Shown: positions 26,467 to 34,293 of the stretch, piece by piece | Layout of the letters: every line of letters begins with the position of its first letter | Numbering within the stretch: the first letter of the stretch is position 1 | Origin: Salinimicrobium soli | GTDB taxonomy: Bacteria > Bacteroidota > Bacteroidia > Flavobacteriales > Flavobacteriaceae | Assembly: GCF_048323655.1 (NCBI RefSeq) | Contig: NZ_JBLUWW010000002.1 | Coordinates: 1 to 64,000 of the forward strand | Reading direction: 5' to 3' | DNA length: 64,000 nt | Position numbers and translations under genes: made by a program | Notes under the pieces: generated by a model | What the model was told of the DNA's origin: nothing | The model's input: the letters and a program-made list of their open reading frames with translations, nothing else | Database searches by the model: none

Positions 26467-26877
26467 TTATTTTTTAAAAAGTTTTAGCAGGCCTTTTTTC
26501 TTCTGCGGAAGGGAAGCAGCTTGGGCTGTAGTCCCCGTTAATTGATGATAGATCTCTCCCCAGGGTGGAAGCCCGTTGATGTTGCGATCGTCTATAAAAA
26601 GATCAGCAAGGATCTTTCGGCTAATTCCTTCTTCGTACTTTTCCTCAGGATAACTTTTATTGACGGCATAGAATTGGATTCCCTTGTTTTCACAGAATTC
26701 CACCGCTTCCTGAAGCTTGATCCCGCTACGATAGGTCCACAAAATGATCTGGTGGCCTTCTTCCTGCAGCTTCAGTAGGGTTTCAAAAGCAAAAAGAATG
26801 GGTTTCCCTATTTCCGGATACCGGTTCTCCACCAGCGTACCGTCAAAATCTACCGCAATTGTCAACATTTTTCGCAT
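26467..26877 (-). CDS. HAD-like hydrolase (BT0820 type)
   Basis: This 136-aa small HAD-superfamily protein has motif I DFDGTL (about residues 9-14), motif II ILWTYRSG and an acidic motif LADLFIDDRN in the motif IV position. It has no obvious cap domain, as in the Bacteroides BT0820 structural-genomics family. The substrate is unknown. The last ~20 residues are lysine-rich (KKKGLLKLFKK). A second ATG three codons in is also possible. Confidence 0.82.
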   Translation of the reverse strand: MRKMLTIAVDFDGTLVENRYPEIGKPILFAFETLLKLQEEGHQIILWTYRSGIKLQEAVEFCENKGIQFYAVNKSYPEEKYEEGISRKILADLFIDDRNINGLPPWGEIYHQLTGTTAQAASLPQKKKGLLKLFKK

Positions 26878-26928
26878 GGCACAAAAATAACAAGAATAAC
26901 AGAAAACGACCTTTTTAAAGGTTTTTTG

Positions 26929-27480
26929 TTATTCGTAAGGATTAGTATATTCCTGCCCCGTGACTATCTTAGCGATATCTTCTTCAAAAGTTTCCTGCGG
27001 AAATTCAACAAACCTGTTCACCTCTTTGCCATCCTTGTAAAAGATAATTGTTGGTACATAGTGTACATTATATTCAGTCTGCAGATCTCCCGGCAGGGTC
27101 TTTTCTTGGGTCACACCCCGCATATTGAGGTTCTCCATATTGAATCCACTCTCCTGTAGCACTTTGTATAGCTTCGGGATTTCCCGCTGGCTATCAGCAC
27201 ACCAGGTTCCCATAAAAGCCTTTATTTCATAATCCTTAATGTTACTTTTTATAGCATCAAAAGTCTCTTTAGAAGGTTTATACGACCTGTACATAGGATC
27301 AAACCAGGCGGAGTGGGGAGGTTGTTCGAGATCCTGCATGGAGATCTCTCCTACAATAATTTCTTCCTGCTCATTGGATTCTATCGTCGAGTTGGATTCT
27401 TTCATCGCAGTGTCCTGTTTTCCCGAACTTCCACAGGAAAGCGCCCCTGCAATAAGTAGGAGGGTAAGAAATGACTTCAT
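26929..27480 (-). CDS. Thioredoxin-like lipoprotein with WCxxS site
   Basis: The signal peptide ends in the lipobox ALSC (C16), followed by a low-complexity linker (17-45) and a thioredoxin fold from about residue 80. The active-site position reads W93-C94-A-D-S97, so the resolving cysteine is Ser. The cis-proline is in YVPTIIF. A CxxS thioredoxin normally acts as a monothiol isomerase or reductase rather than a disulfide oxidase; that role is inferred. The start is 1 bp after the gpmI stop. Confidence 0.86.
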   Translation of the reverse strand: MKSFLTLLLIAGALSCGSSGKQDTAMKESNSTIESNEQEEIIVGEISMQDLEQPPHSAWFDPMYRSYKPSKETFDAIKSNIKDYEIKAFMGTWCADSQREIPKLYKVLQESGFNMENLNMRGVTQEKTLPGDLQTEYNVHYVPTIIFYKDGKEVNRFVEFPQETFEEDIAKIVTGQEYTNPYE

Positions 27481-27481
27481 A

Positions 27482-28996
27482 TTAAAAAAGGGGTTTTTGG
27501 GTCATTAATTCCGGTTGTTCAATTCCCATTAATTTAAGAATAGTAGGAGCGATGTCTCCCAATTTTCCATCCTTAAGTTCCTTCACATCCTTATCGACAA
27601 GGATGAACGGCACCGGATTGGTAGTGTGCGCCGTGTTTGGGCTGCCATCGGGATTGATCATCATATCACTGTTTCCATGGTCGGCAATGACAAGCACAGA
27701 ATAGTCGTTATCTACTGCAGCTTCTATTACTCTTTTAGCACAATTGTCTACAGTTTCGCAGGCTTTTACAGCTGCTTCAAAAACGCCGGTGTGACCCACC
27801 ATATCGGGATTTGCGAAGTTAAGGCAGATAAAATCAGCTGACTTCTTATTTATTTCAGGCACGATCTCATCAGTGACCTCATTAGCACTCATCTCCGGTT
27901 GCAGGTCGTAGGTTGCTACCTTTGGGGAATTTACCATAATGCGGTGCTCTCCGTGAAAAGGCTTTTCCCTTCCGCCGGAAAAGAAGAACGTAACGTGTGG
28001 GTATTTTTCTGTTTCGGCAATTCTGATCTGTGATTTATCTGCACGCTCAAGTACCTCTCCTAAAGTGGCTTTAATATCTTCTTTTCCGAAGACCACATTA
28101 GTGTTCTTAAATGTTTCGTCGTAACGGGTCATAGTGACGAAGTAGAGCGGTAGTTTGTGCATATTCTGCTCCGGAAAGTCCTTTTGAGACAGAGCCTCGG
28201 TCAGTTGTCTTCCGCGATCTGTCCTGAAATTGAAAAAGATCACCACATCCTCTTTTTGCAAGGTGGCTACGGGAGAATCATTTTCTGTAACTACAATAGG
28301 TTTGATGAACTCATCAGAAACATTGTTGTCATAGCTTTTTTGAATGGCGGCAACCGGGTCTGCAGTTTTTTCTCCTTCTCCTTTTACGATAAGGTCATAG
28401 GCCAGTTTCGTTCTTTCCCACCTTTTATCCCGGTCCATAGCATAATAACGGCCAATAATGGAAGCCAGTTTCCCATTGGTGCTCTTCAAATGTTGCTGCA
28501 ATTCCTCAATAAAACCTTTTCCTGAGAAAGGGTCCACATCACGACCATCGGTAAACGCGTGTACATATTTGTTTTTCACTCCGGATTCATCTGCCGCCGT
28601 AAGCAGCCCTTTCAGGTGATTTATGTGGGAATGCACTCCGCCGTCACTTACCAGTCCCATAAAATGGACGGGTTTATTGTGGACTTTCGCGTATTCAAAT
28701 GCCTGTTGCAGCACCGGTTCATCTTTGAGACTGTTGTTCTCTACCGCAAGGTTGATCTTTGCAAGGTCCTGGTAAACGATCCTTCCGGCACCAAGGTTCA
28801 TATGTCCCACTTCACTATTTCCCATCTGCCCGTCTGGTAAACCAACGTTCATTCCGTCGGTGCGAAGGGTGCTGTGAGGATATTTTTGGTATAAAGAATC
28901 TATAAAGGGAGTATTTGCCTGGGCTACCGCTGAAGTTTTAGGATCCTGTCCTATTCCCCAGCCATCCAGGATCATAAGGATAACTTTTTTGTTCAT
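27482..28996 (-). CDS. gpmI: 2,3-bisphosphoglycerate-independent phosphoglycerate mutase
   Basis: This 504-aa Mn2+-dependent glycolytic enzyme interconverts 3- and 2-phosphoglycerate. It belongs to the alkaline phosphatase superfamily: metal-site DGWG at 11-14 and catalytic S61 in QMGNSEVGHMN. Other conserved segments are DGRDVDPFSGKGF, GRYYAMDRDKRWERT and the second metal cluster VIADHGN. Length is standard. It heads the minus-strand operon. Confidence 0.96.
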   Translation of the reverse strand: MNKKVILMILDGWGIGQDPKTSAVAQANTPFIDSLYQKYPHSTLRTDGMNVGLPDGQMGNSEVGHMNLGAGRIVYQDLAKINLAVENNSLKDEPVLQQAFEYAKVHNKPVHFMGLVSDGGVHSHINHLKGLLTAADESGVKNKYVHAFTDGRDVDPFSGKGFIEELQQHLKSTNGKLASIIGRYYAMDRDKRWERTKLAYDLIVKGEGEKTADPVAAIQKSYDNNVSDEFIKPIVVTENDSPVATLQKEDVVIFFNFRTDRGRQLTEALSQKDFPEQNMHKLPLYFVTMTRYDETFKNTNVVFGKEDIKATLGEVLERADKSQIRIAETEKYPHVTFFFSGGREKPFHGEHRIMVNSPKVATYDLQPEMSANEVTDEIVPEINKKSADFICLNFANPDMVGHTGVFEAAVKACETVDNCAKRVIEAAVDNDYSVLVIADHGNSDMMINPDGSPNTAHTTNPVPFILVDKDVKELKDGKLGDIAPTILKLMGIEQPELMTQKPLF

Positions 28997-29274
28997 GTGA
29001 AAATTAATTTCCGTAAAGATAAGAAATCTCCATTGTGGGCGCTTCGGGCTTTCTCGTAATGTTTTGAAAAATTAAAGATTTCTAAAAAAGGAACTCTTAA
29101 AAAACTTTAACGTTAAAAGCTGGGGCAGCTACAATATTTTTACAATTTTTAAGTTCTCTAAGAAGGAATATAAACTTGTTAAAACCCTCATTTTAACTGT
29201 TTTAATCTCTATTTTTGAGGTTTTGGTATGACCTTTGAATAATTATAGGCACTAACCTACTTTAACAAAACGAT

Positions 29275-30024
29275 ATGATAAAGAAACTTATGATCCTTGC
29301 AGTTGTGTTAACTGTATCTTTCGCCTTCGCTACCAACCTGCCTGCTAAAGAAAAAGAGTCTGCTTCCGTAGAGAAAACCCTGAAAATAGCTGATAAACCT
29401 GAAGTACTTTCTGCAGAGGAAGAAAGACTGGCTTTATATGAAGCTTTTGAGGCTGTAAATTCTTCAATGCCTTCCCAAAACGTTTTTACAGATGCCCTTA
29501 AAGGATATGAAAAACTGGAAGCCGAAGATCATATTGAAAAGGAGATCCTGACAGTTGTTGATTTCAGCCTTCCATCTACCGAAAAACGCATGTGGATCCT
29601 GGATATGACCACTAAAAAAGTACTTTTTCACACCTATGTTTCCCACGGAAAGAACACCGGCGGAAAAATGGCTACAAAATTCTCAAACACTCCTAATTCC
29701 CTTCAGAGCTCTCTTGGGTTCTATGTAACTGCGGAAACCTACTACGGAAAGAACGGACTTTCCCTGTTCATTGACGGAATGGAAGAAGGATTCAACGATA
29801 ATGCACGTGACCGTTATGTAGTGGTTCACGGAGCCGATTACGCTAATCCTGGTGCTATTAAAAGACTGGGAAGACTGGGAAGAAGTTATGGTTGTCCTGC
29901 TGTTCCTACCGCTCTTTCAAAAGATATCATCAATACTATAAAAGGTAAATCGGTACTTTTTATCTACCATCCCAACAAAAATTACCTTCAGAATTCACAG
30001 TTTTTGAACCCACAGGTAGCTTAA
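29275..30024 (+). CDS. YkuD_2-type L,D-transpeptidase-like protein
   Basis: This 249-aa protein has a signal peptide (about 1-20) and a C-terminal murein L,D-transpeptidase catalytic-like domain of the YkuD_2 family. The catalytic residues expected are H185 in VVHGADY and C207 in GRSYGCPAV. It presumably acts on peptidoglycan in the periplasm, but activity for this subfamily is not well defined. Its end overlaps by 4 bp the end of the convergent YcbB-type gene. Confidence 0.85.
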   Translation: MIKKLMILAVVLTVSFAFATNLPAKEKESASVEKTLKIADKPEVLSAEEERLALYEAFEAVNSSMPSQNVFTDALKGYEKLEAEDHIEKEILTVVDFSLPSTEKRMWILDMTTKKVLFHTYVSHGKNTGGKMATKFSNTPNSLQSSLGFYVTAETYYGKNGLSLFIDGMEEGFNDNARDRYVVVHGADYANPGAIKRLGRLGRSYGCPAVPTALSKDIINTIKGKSVLFIYHPNKNYLQNSQFLNPQVA

Positions 30025-31673
30025 TTCTTAAGTAATTGATCGTAGATCTTCTTGTCAAGATCATACACATCGTTAGTAAATACAGTTTTATTACCGGCCC
30101 TCCAGGCTGTCCAGTATAGATGATGGACCCTGAGGGGCCGATCTATTTTTACCTGCATCGTTTTACCGCTGTTGATCACTTCCTGAATTTTTTCTTCATC
30201 CCAATCTTCCTGATCTTTCAGGATGTAAGCTGCAAGATCAACCGCGTTTTCCACCCGTACACAACCTGAACTTTCTGCCCGCTGATTCTGCTCGAACAAA
30301 GCTTGCCCCGGCGTATCGTGGAGATAGACCAGAAAGCGGTTAGGATAAATGATCTTCAACCGCCCCAATGGATTGGAAGGTCCTGCCGATTGTACAAAGC
30401 TGTAAGACCTTACCTGTGGTGAGCTCCAGTCAATGAAGGCAGGATCAAGTTTTTCTCCTGCGGAATTGAACACGCTCATATTGTGACTTGCCAGGTAATT
30501 TCCATCTCTTGAAGCCCGGGGGATCACATCCTGTGTCTTTATAGTTGGTGGGATATGCCATTTGGGATTTAGGACAATGTATTCGGTTATATCTGAAAAT
30601 ATAGGAGTGGGGCGGGCTCTGCTTCCGGCGATCACGCTGTGCTGCCGAATAGTATCCCCTTTTTTCACCACTGCCAGTTTGAAATTCGGAATATTGATGA
30701 CTACATAGTGTTCACCGAGATCTCGTGGGTACCAGCGCCAGCGTTCGAGATTCGCCAGGATCTGTCCATATCTTTCGGCTGGACCGAGATTGAGCTCTTC
30801 GATCGTGGAATTGCCAATAATGCCATCGGTGAGGAGACCTCTTTCCTTCTGAAAGCTTTTTACCACTTCCTGCAAGCTATCGGAGTAGAGACTATCCGGA
30901 GTATTCTTCGGAAGCGTATAGCCAAGGTCCTTAAGTCGTGAAGCGACAGCCGGAATTCTTGGGTCATATTCTCCTTTTCTTATAAGATCTCCCTTTGAAA
31001 TTTGGACCGAAGTTCCGGATTCCTCCTTTTTACTATACTCAAGAAGGGATCGTTTAAGATCTGAATAGATCTGATGCTTTGGTTTGAGGTCATTTAAAAC
31101 CTGTGCAGGTTCTTCTTTATTCACGACTTTATTTAAAGTCTCAAAAAGGTCATTTTCGGCTCGCTCTATTCCCCAGCTTTCATTGAGTTTTCGGGGGTCG
31201 AGGTGTCCGTAGTAGAGGTCATGAGCATAGTTGAGAAAAGCATCCGTAAGCAGCAGGTCCAGTTTAGCGGCAGCTCCTGCATCAATTTTTGTTTCTCCTT
31301 CCAGGATCTTGTCCAATTCCTCGCCCTGGTACCATTGGTAATTGAGTCCTTCTTCCGGTGCTTTCTTTAGCTCATTAAGGAAGGAATTCCTTATTTCCGC
31401 ATCATCCCATACGGCTTTATAACTCCTGCCTGCATAAAAGGAGTCCACCAGTTTCTGTTGTTTGAACTTTAGACCGGAATTGTCATTTTTGACCAGCCTC
31501 TGTATCTCTTGAGGATCTGCTGTGGGAACAGTCCGCACTTTTTCCGAAGCTGTTTCGGAAGGGGCAGGATCGGCAGGAGCCGATCTGTTTTCCGAAGAGT
31601 CATTGCACGCGACAAGTAGCCCTAACCCGAGGATGAATTGGAATACAAAAAATACCGATCTCTGTTTCTTCAT
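30021..31673 (-). CDS. YcbB/LdtD-type L,D-transpeptidase
   Basis: This 550-aa protein has an N-terminal lipobox-like segment (LLVACN), a scaffold domain with LxxxLLxDAFLNYA, and a peptidoglycan-binding helix block near residues 245-290 (KSFQKERGLLTDGIIG). The YkuD catalytic domain has H..DTPG and nucleophile C471 in SSGCVRV. It makes 3-3 meso-DAP crosslinks in characterised homologues. The architecture matches LdtD. It is last in a probable operon clpP-GNAT-GNAT-ldt. Confidence 0.9.
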   Translation of the reverse strand: MKKQRSVFFVFQFILGLGLLVACNDSSENRSAPADPAPSETASEKVRTVPTADPQEIQRLVKNDNSGLKFKQQKLVDSFYAGRSYKAVWDDAEIRNSFLNELKKAPEEGLNYQWYQGEELDKILEGETKIDAGAAAKLDLLLTDAFLNYAHDLYYGHLDPRKLNESWGIERAENDLFETLNKVVNKEEPAQVLNDLKPKHQIYSDLKRSLLEYSKKEESGTSVQISKGDLIRKGEYDPRIPAVASRLKDLGYTLPKNTPDSLYSDSLQEVVKSFQKERGLLTDGIIGNSTIEELNLGPAERYGQILANLERWRWYPRDLGEHYVVINIPNFKLAVVKKGDTIRQHSVIAGSRARPTPIFSDITEYIVLNPKWHIPPTIKTQDVIPRASRDGNYLASHNMSVFNSAGEKLDPAFIDWSSPQVRSYSFVQSAGPSNPLGRLKIIYPNRFLVYLHDTPGQALFEQNQRAESSGCVRVENAVDLAAYILKDQEDWDEEKIQEVINSGKTMQVKIDRPLRVHHLYWTAWRAGNKTVFTNDVYDLDKKIYDQLLKN

Positions 31674-31697
31674 GGAAATCTTCTCTAAATGCAGATC

Positions 31698-32144
31698 TTA
31701 CAGCTGTTGGAACATCACTATGTGCATACACACATTGGGGATCATAAAAGATCCGCCTTTTGTCTGGTAGCCGAATTTGGAATAGAACCCGACGGCCGAC
31801 TCCCTCGCATTGAACCAGAGTAGGGAATCTTTACACCTGCTCTTTATTTCCTGTTCTCCCTTCAACAACAGCTGCTTTGCTAATTTCATTCCGCGGTATT
31901 CGGGTAAAACAGCCATTCCCCGAAGTTGGTATTGGCAATCTTCCCGGAAATAAGGATGGGAACGTTTCATATAACTGGCTATTCCTACGAGCTGGTCCTC
32001 GTGATAAACGCCGAGATGAAAAGTGCTGTCGTCATTGTCTCCTTCAAAAATAACTTCTTCGGGTGGACGATCAGGTCTTAACACCGACTGCCTTACCGAA
32101 TAGGTGTCTTCGGCCGAAATTTGCTGTACTTTGGGAGTTTTCAG
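31698..32144 (-). CDS. GNAT family N-acetyltransferase with unclear start
   Basis: The GNAT core is clear: FHLGVYHEDQLVGIAS, then acetyl-CoA loop LRGMAVLPEYRGMKLAKQLL, then LWFNARESAVGFYSKFGY. The first in-frame GTG (32084) would delete conserved-looking sequence: KVQQISAEDTYSVRQSVLRP continues in frame upstream. That stretch contains no ATG, GTG or TTG before an in-frame stop beside 32160. The best guess is a CTG at 32144 or initiation coupled to the upstream GNAT stop at 32155. The acceptor substrate is unknown. Confidence 0.7.
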   Translation of the reverse strand: MKTPKVQQISAEDTYSVRQSVLRPDRPPEEVIFEGDNDDSTFHLGVYHEDQLVGIASYMKRSHPYFREDCQYQLRGMAVLPEYRGMKLAKQLLLKGEQEIKSRCKDSLLWFNARESAVGFYSKFGYQTKGGSFMIPNVCMHIVMFQQL

Positions 32145-32154
32145 GAGCTGGAAA

Positions 32155-32448
32155 TTATTCGGTTGCTCTTACATCCTTATATTCCGGATGACGTTCAAAT
32201 TGTTTGGCGGCATACTCGCAGAGAGGATCTATTTTGAGATCGTTTTCTCTGGCGTATTCCACAGAATGCTTTACCAGGCTACTGGCCAGGCCTTCTCCTG
32301 TGTTTTCCGGTTCTGTTTCGGTATGATCAAGGGTCATTACATTATTGTCCTCTACGGTATAGGTGAGTTCGGCTACTATTTCCCCATCTTTCTCAATAAA
32401 GAACATTCCTTTTCCATTTTCTTCTTTCTGCTGAATATCTTCCTTCAT
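32155..32448 (-). CDS. Small YidJ-type GNAT acetyltransferase
   Basis: This 97-aa minimal GNAT belongs to the GCN5-like YidJ group (Gcn5-type acyltransferase with acetyl-CoA loop only). It shows a strand GEIVAELTYTVED, HTETEPENTGEGLASSLVKHSVEYARE as the cofactor-binding helix, and CEYAAKQFERHPEYKDV. Its start overlaps the clpP stop by one base (TAATG), indicating translational coupling. Confidence 0.85.
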   Translation of the reverse strand: MKEDIQQKEENGKGMFFIEKDGEIVAELTYTVEDNNVMTLDHTETEPENTGEGLASSLVKHSVEYARENDLKIDPLCEYAAKQFERHPEYKDVRATE

Positions 32449-33011
32449 TACATATGTTTTTTAAGTACCTCGTCCACGATTCCGTATTCAATAGATTCCT
32501 CAGCATTCATCCAGTAATCGCGGTTAAAGTCCTTTATGATGCGATTGTAATCCTGGTTACAATTCTTGGCCAGGATCTTTGCGCTAATGTCTTTTATTTT
32601 CAAGATCTCAGCTGCCTGTATCTCAATGTTTGAAGCCTGTCCCTGCGCTCCGCCACTGGGTTGATGGATCATCACCTTCGCGTGCGGCTGCACGAATCTT
32701 CTTCCTTTTGCTCCTGCTGAAAGTAGGATGGAAGCCATGGATGCTGCCAAACCTGTGCAAATCGTGGAAACCGGACTATTAAGAGAAAGCATGGTGTCGT
32801 AGATAGCAAAGCCTGCAGTAACATAACCACCGGGACTGCTTATATAGAACTGTATCTCATCATTGCTCTGGGAATCGAGGTACAGCATTCTTTCTATGAG
32901 ATGTCGGGCGGTCTTTTCATCTACCTGTCCCCATAAAAATATTTTCCGTTCGTTAAGGAGGGAGCGGTCTATCTGGTCCTGAATTTTTCCTGCTTTTTCT
33001 TTATTATCCAT
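32448..33011 (-). CDS. clpP: ClpP-family serine protease (paralogue)
   Basis: This 187-aa protein has the full catalytic triad of ClpP: S91 in GLAASMAS, H116 in MIHQPSGG and D165 in NRDYWMNAEE. The N-terminal axial region is short and not typical of the main housekeeping ClpP. No clpX, clpA or tig is adjacent, so this is probably a second ClpP, as many Bacteroidota have. Its operon companions are two acetyltransferases and an L,D-transpeptidase. Confidence 0.88.
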   Translation of the reverse strand: MDNKEKAGKIQDQIDRSLLNERKIFLWGQVDEKTARHLIERMLYLDSQSNDEIQFYISSPGGYVTAGFAIYDTMLSLNSPVSTICTGLAASMASILLSAGAKGRRFVQPHAKVMIHQPSGGAQGQASNIEIQAAEILKIKDISAKILAKNCNQDYNRIIKDFNRDYWMNAEESIEYGIVDEVLKKHM

Positions 33012-33025
33012 TCTGAATTTTTCTG

Positions 33026-33056
33026 GTTTGTTTAGCTAAAAATATGACTATTTTCG
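33026..33056 (+). promoter_or_regulatory. Promoter of the 33071 GNAT gene
   Basis: TTTG at about 33027-33030 is followed after about 18 bp by TATTTTCG at 33049-33056, one base from TAnnTTTG. The box overlaps an upstream in-frame ATG at 33044, which argues that translation begins at the ATG at 33071. Confidence 0.6.
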
Positions 33057-33070
33057 CAGAAAAATCGGAA

Positions 33071-33496
33071 ATGAAGCTGGCATTTAACAAGATTTTAAAG
33101 GAGGAATTTCCACCTCTCCTTCCGCAGGTGCAAACTTTTATGGGACATCAGTTAGCTGATGAACTTTTGCTTAACCGGTTTATGGAAATGTTCGACCAGA
33201 ATTATGAGTGCTTTGGAATTTTTCTGGATGAAGAACTGGTGGGTATCTTCGGCTTGTGGTTTATGACCCGTCACTACGCCGGAAGGTCCTGTGAACCTGA
33301 TCATATTTATATTAGCGAAGAACATCGCAGCAAAGGGATTGGAAAGAAACTTTTTGAATTCATTTCCGGATATGCCCGTGAAAAAGGCTGTGAGACCTCA
33401 GAGTTAAATAGTTACGTAAGCAACTACCGGAGCCATAAATTTTACCTTAATGAGGGGTATGAAATAAAGGGATATCATTTTTTAAAAAAGCTGTAA
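33071..33496 (+). CDS. GNAT family N-acetyltransferase
   Basis: The ATG at 33071 (MKLAFNKILKEEFP) is chosen because a promoter -7 box overlaps the earlier ATG at 33044. The 141-aa product has LDEELVGIFGLWF, the cofactor motif DHIYISEEHRSKGIGKKLFEF and the C-terminal NYRSHKFYLNEGYEIKGYHF, all typical of GNAT enzymes. Substrate is unknown. It is divergent from clpP. Confidence 0.85.
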   Translation: MKLAFNKILKEEFPPLLPQVQTFMGHQLADELLLNRFMEMFDQNYECFGIFLDEELVGIFGLWFMTRHYAGRSCEPDHIYISEEHRSKGIGKKLFEFISGYAREKGCETSELNSYVSNYRSHKFYLNEGYEIKGYHFLKKL

Positions 33497-33501
33497 ATTT
33501 T

Positions 33502-33534
33502 TTTGGAGCAATTCTAAGTTTCAGTTTATATTTG
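33502..33534 (+). promoter_or_regulatory. Promoter upstream of the tRNA-Gly locus
   Basis: TTTG at 33502-33505 and TATATTTG at 33527-33534 (21 bp apart) fit the Bacteroidota promoter. The predicted start near 33541 is just before the broken tRNA copy, not the intact tRNA 70 bp further on. Confidence 0.65.
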
Positions 33535-33543
33535 CACTGCAAA

Positions 33544-33590
33544 GGCGGGAGTAGCTTCCCGACTACTCGGGAGTAGAGCGTCAGCCTTCG
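33544..33590 (+). pseudogene. Broken 5' half of tRNA-Gly with palindromic insert
   Basis: GCGGGAGTAGCT and then GTAGAGCGTCAGCCTTC reproduce the acceptor/D-arm and anticodon-arm 5' halves of the intact tRNA at 33613. The D-loop bases CAGTTG are replaced by the palindrome TCCCGACTACTCGGGA, and homology stops inside the anticodon. It cannot fold as a tRNA. Confidence 0.75.
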
Positions 33591-33612
33591 TGAATTAATA
33601 AAATCTACCAAT

Positions 33613-33685
33613 GCGGGAGTAGCTCAGTTGGTAGAGCGTCAGCCTTCCAAGCTGAATGTCGCCGGTTCGAACCCGGTCTCCCGCT
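33613..33685 (+). tRNA. tRNA-Gly(TCC)
   Basis: The acceptor stem GCGGGAG/CTCCCGC, D-arm GCTC...GAGC, anticodon stem TCAGC/GCTGA with loop CTTCCAA (anticodon TCC, reading GGA/GGG) and T-arm GCCGG-TTCGAAC-CCGGT (with minor mismatch) are all present. Length is 73 nt including discriminator T; CCA is not encoded. A terminator follows 3 bp later. Confidence 0.95.
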
Positions 33686-33822
33686 CAAAAGCTTCACCGA
33701 AAGGTGGAGCTTTTTTTTTGCGGGAGGGCGGGTGAGAATCCCGAAGGGCCCGGCCTGTCTGCCGGAGCACGCGTAGGCAGATCTCCCGCTCTTAAGCTTC
33801 ACCGAAAGGTGGAGCTTTTTTT
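33678..33822 (+). repeat. Duplicated tRNA 3' end plus terminator
   Basis: TCTCCCGCTC followed by the GAAA-loop terminator occurs at 33677-33719 and again at 33781-33822. Between them a second GCGGGAG (33720-33726) followed by GGCGGG and GAGAATCCCGA replaces the tRNA body with GC-rich palindromic sequence. A related fragment (GAGAATCCCGAGGC, then GGCCTGTCTGCCGGA) continues at about 33850-33922. The copy has no anticodon arm and is not a functional tRNA. Confidence 0.7.
33689..33719 (+). terminator. Terminator of tRNA-Gly
   Basis: The stem AAGCTTCACC / GGTGGAGCTT with a GAAA tetraloop is followed by T7-T9. Confidence 0.9.
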
Positions 33823-34061
33823 ATTCCAGAAAATGATCTTGGAAAGAAGAGGCCAGGGGGAGAATCCCGAGGCCTCGGGTCCGGCGAAGTCGGGGGGAAC
33901 CCGCCCGGCCTGTCTGCCGGAATCCTTAATTATCCTTAGTTTTTTCAAACCCTCCAGAAATTCTTAATCTGTTAATAAAATCTTTAATTTTTGAGGAATT
34001 TGGAATTTCTAATGTTAATATTATTACCTTACAGGGAGTAAGAACTTTAAAACCATTAAAA

Positions 34062-34259
34062 ATGAGACAGATCAATCCATTTTTCCTAATTGGTACCCTT
34101 GGAATGTTGCTTACCTCCATTCTTCATATCTTGATGGCTGTTATTCTCACTGAAGAAGGTGTTAATTCTTCTTTCTCCATCTTGTATCCTGTCTTCATTG
34201 GTTTCCTTATTGTAGGTACTGCGGTGATGATCAAAAAGAAAAGATCCCTGAACAGATAA
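34062..34259 (+). CDS. Small two-helix membrane protein
   Basis: This 65-aa hypothetical protein has two strongly hydrophobic segments (about 7-29 and 38-57) and a short basic tail KKKRSLNR. The helices suggest an inner-membrane hairpin. No family is recognised. Supporting evidence is the ATG after an A-rich leader, the sensible membrane pattern and the position 34 bp before the next gene on the same strand. It could be a chance ORF. Confidence 0.55.
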   Translation: MRQINPFFLIGTLGMLLTSILHILMAVILTEEGVNSSFSILYPVFIGFLIVGTAVMIKKKRSLNR

Positions 34260-34293
34260 TTTCTTAAATTGTTCCCAAAATTTTTTGGGATCT

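Noticed and set aside
33544..33590. A second functional tRNA gene
   Set aside because: The D-loop is replaced and there is no anticodon loop or 3' half.
33605..33967. ORFs across the tRNA-Gly region on both strands
   Set aside because: They run through the tRNA and its terminators; the minus-strand peptide PGSNRRHSAWKADALPTE is a well-known false translation of tRNA-Gly.
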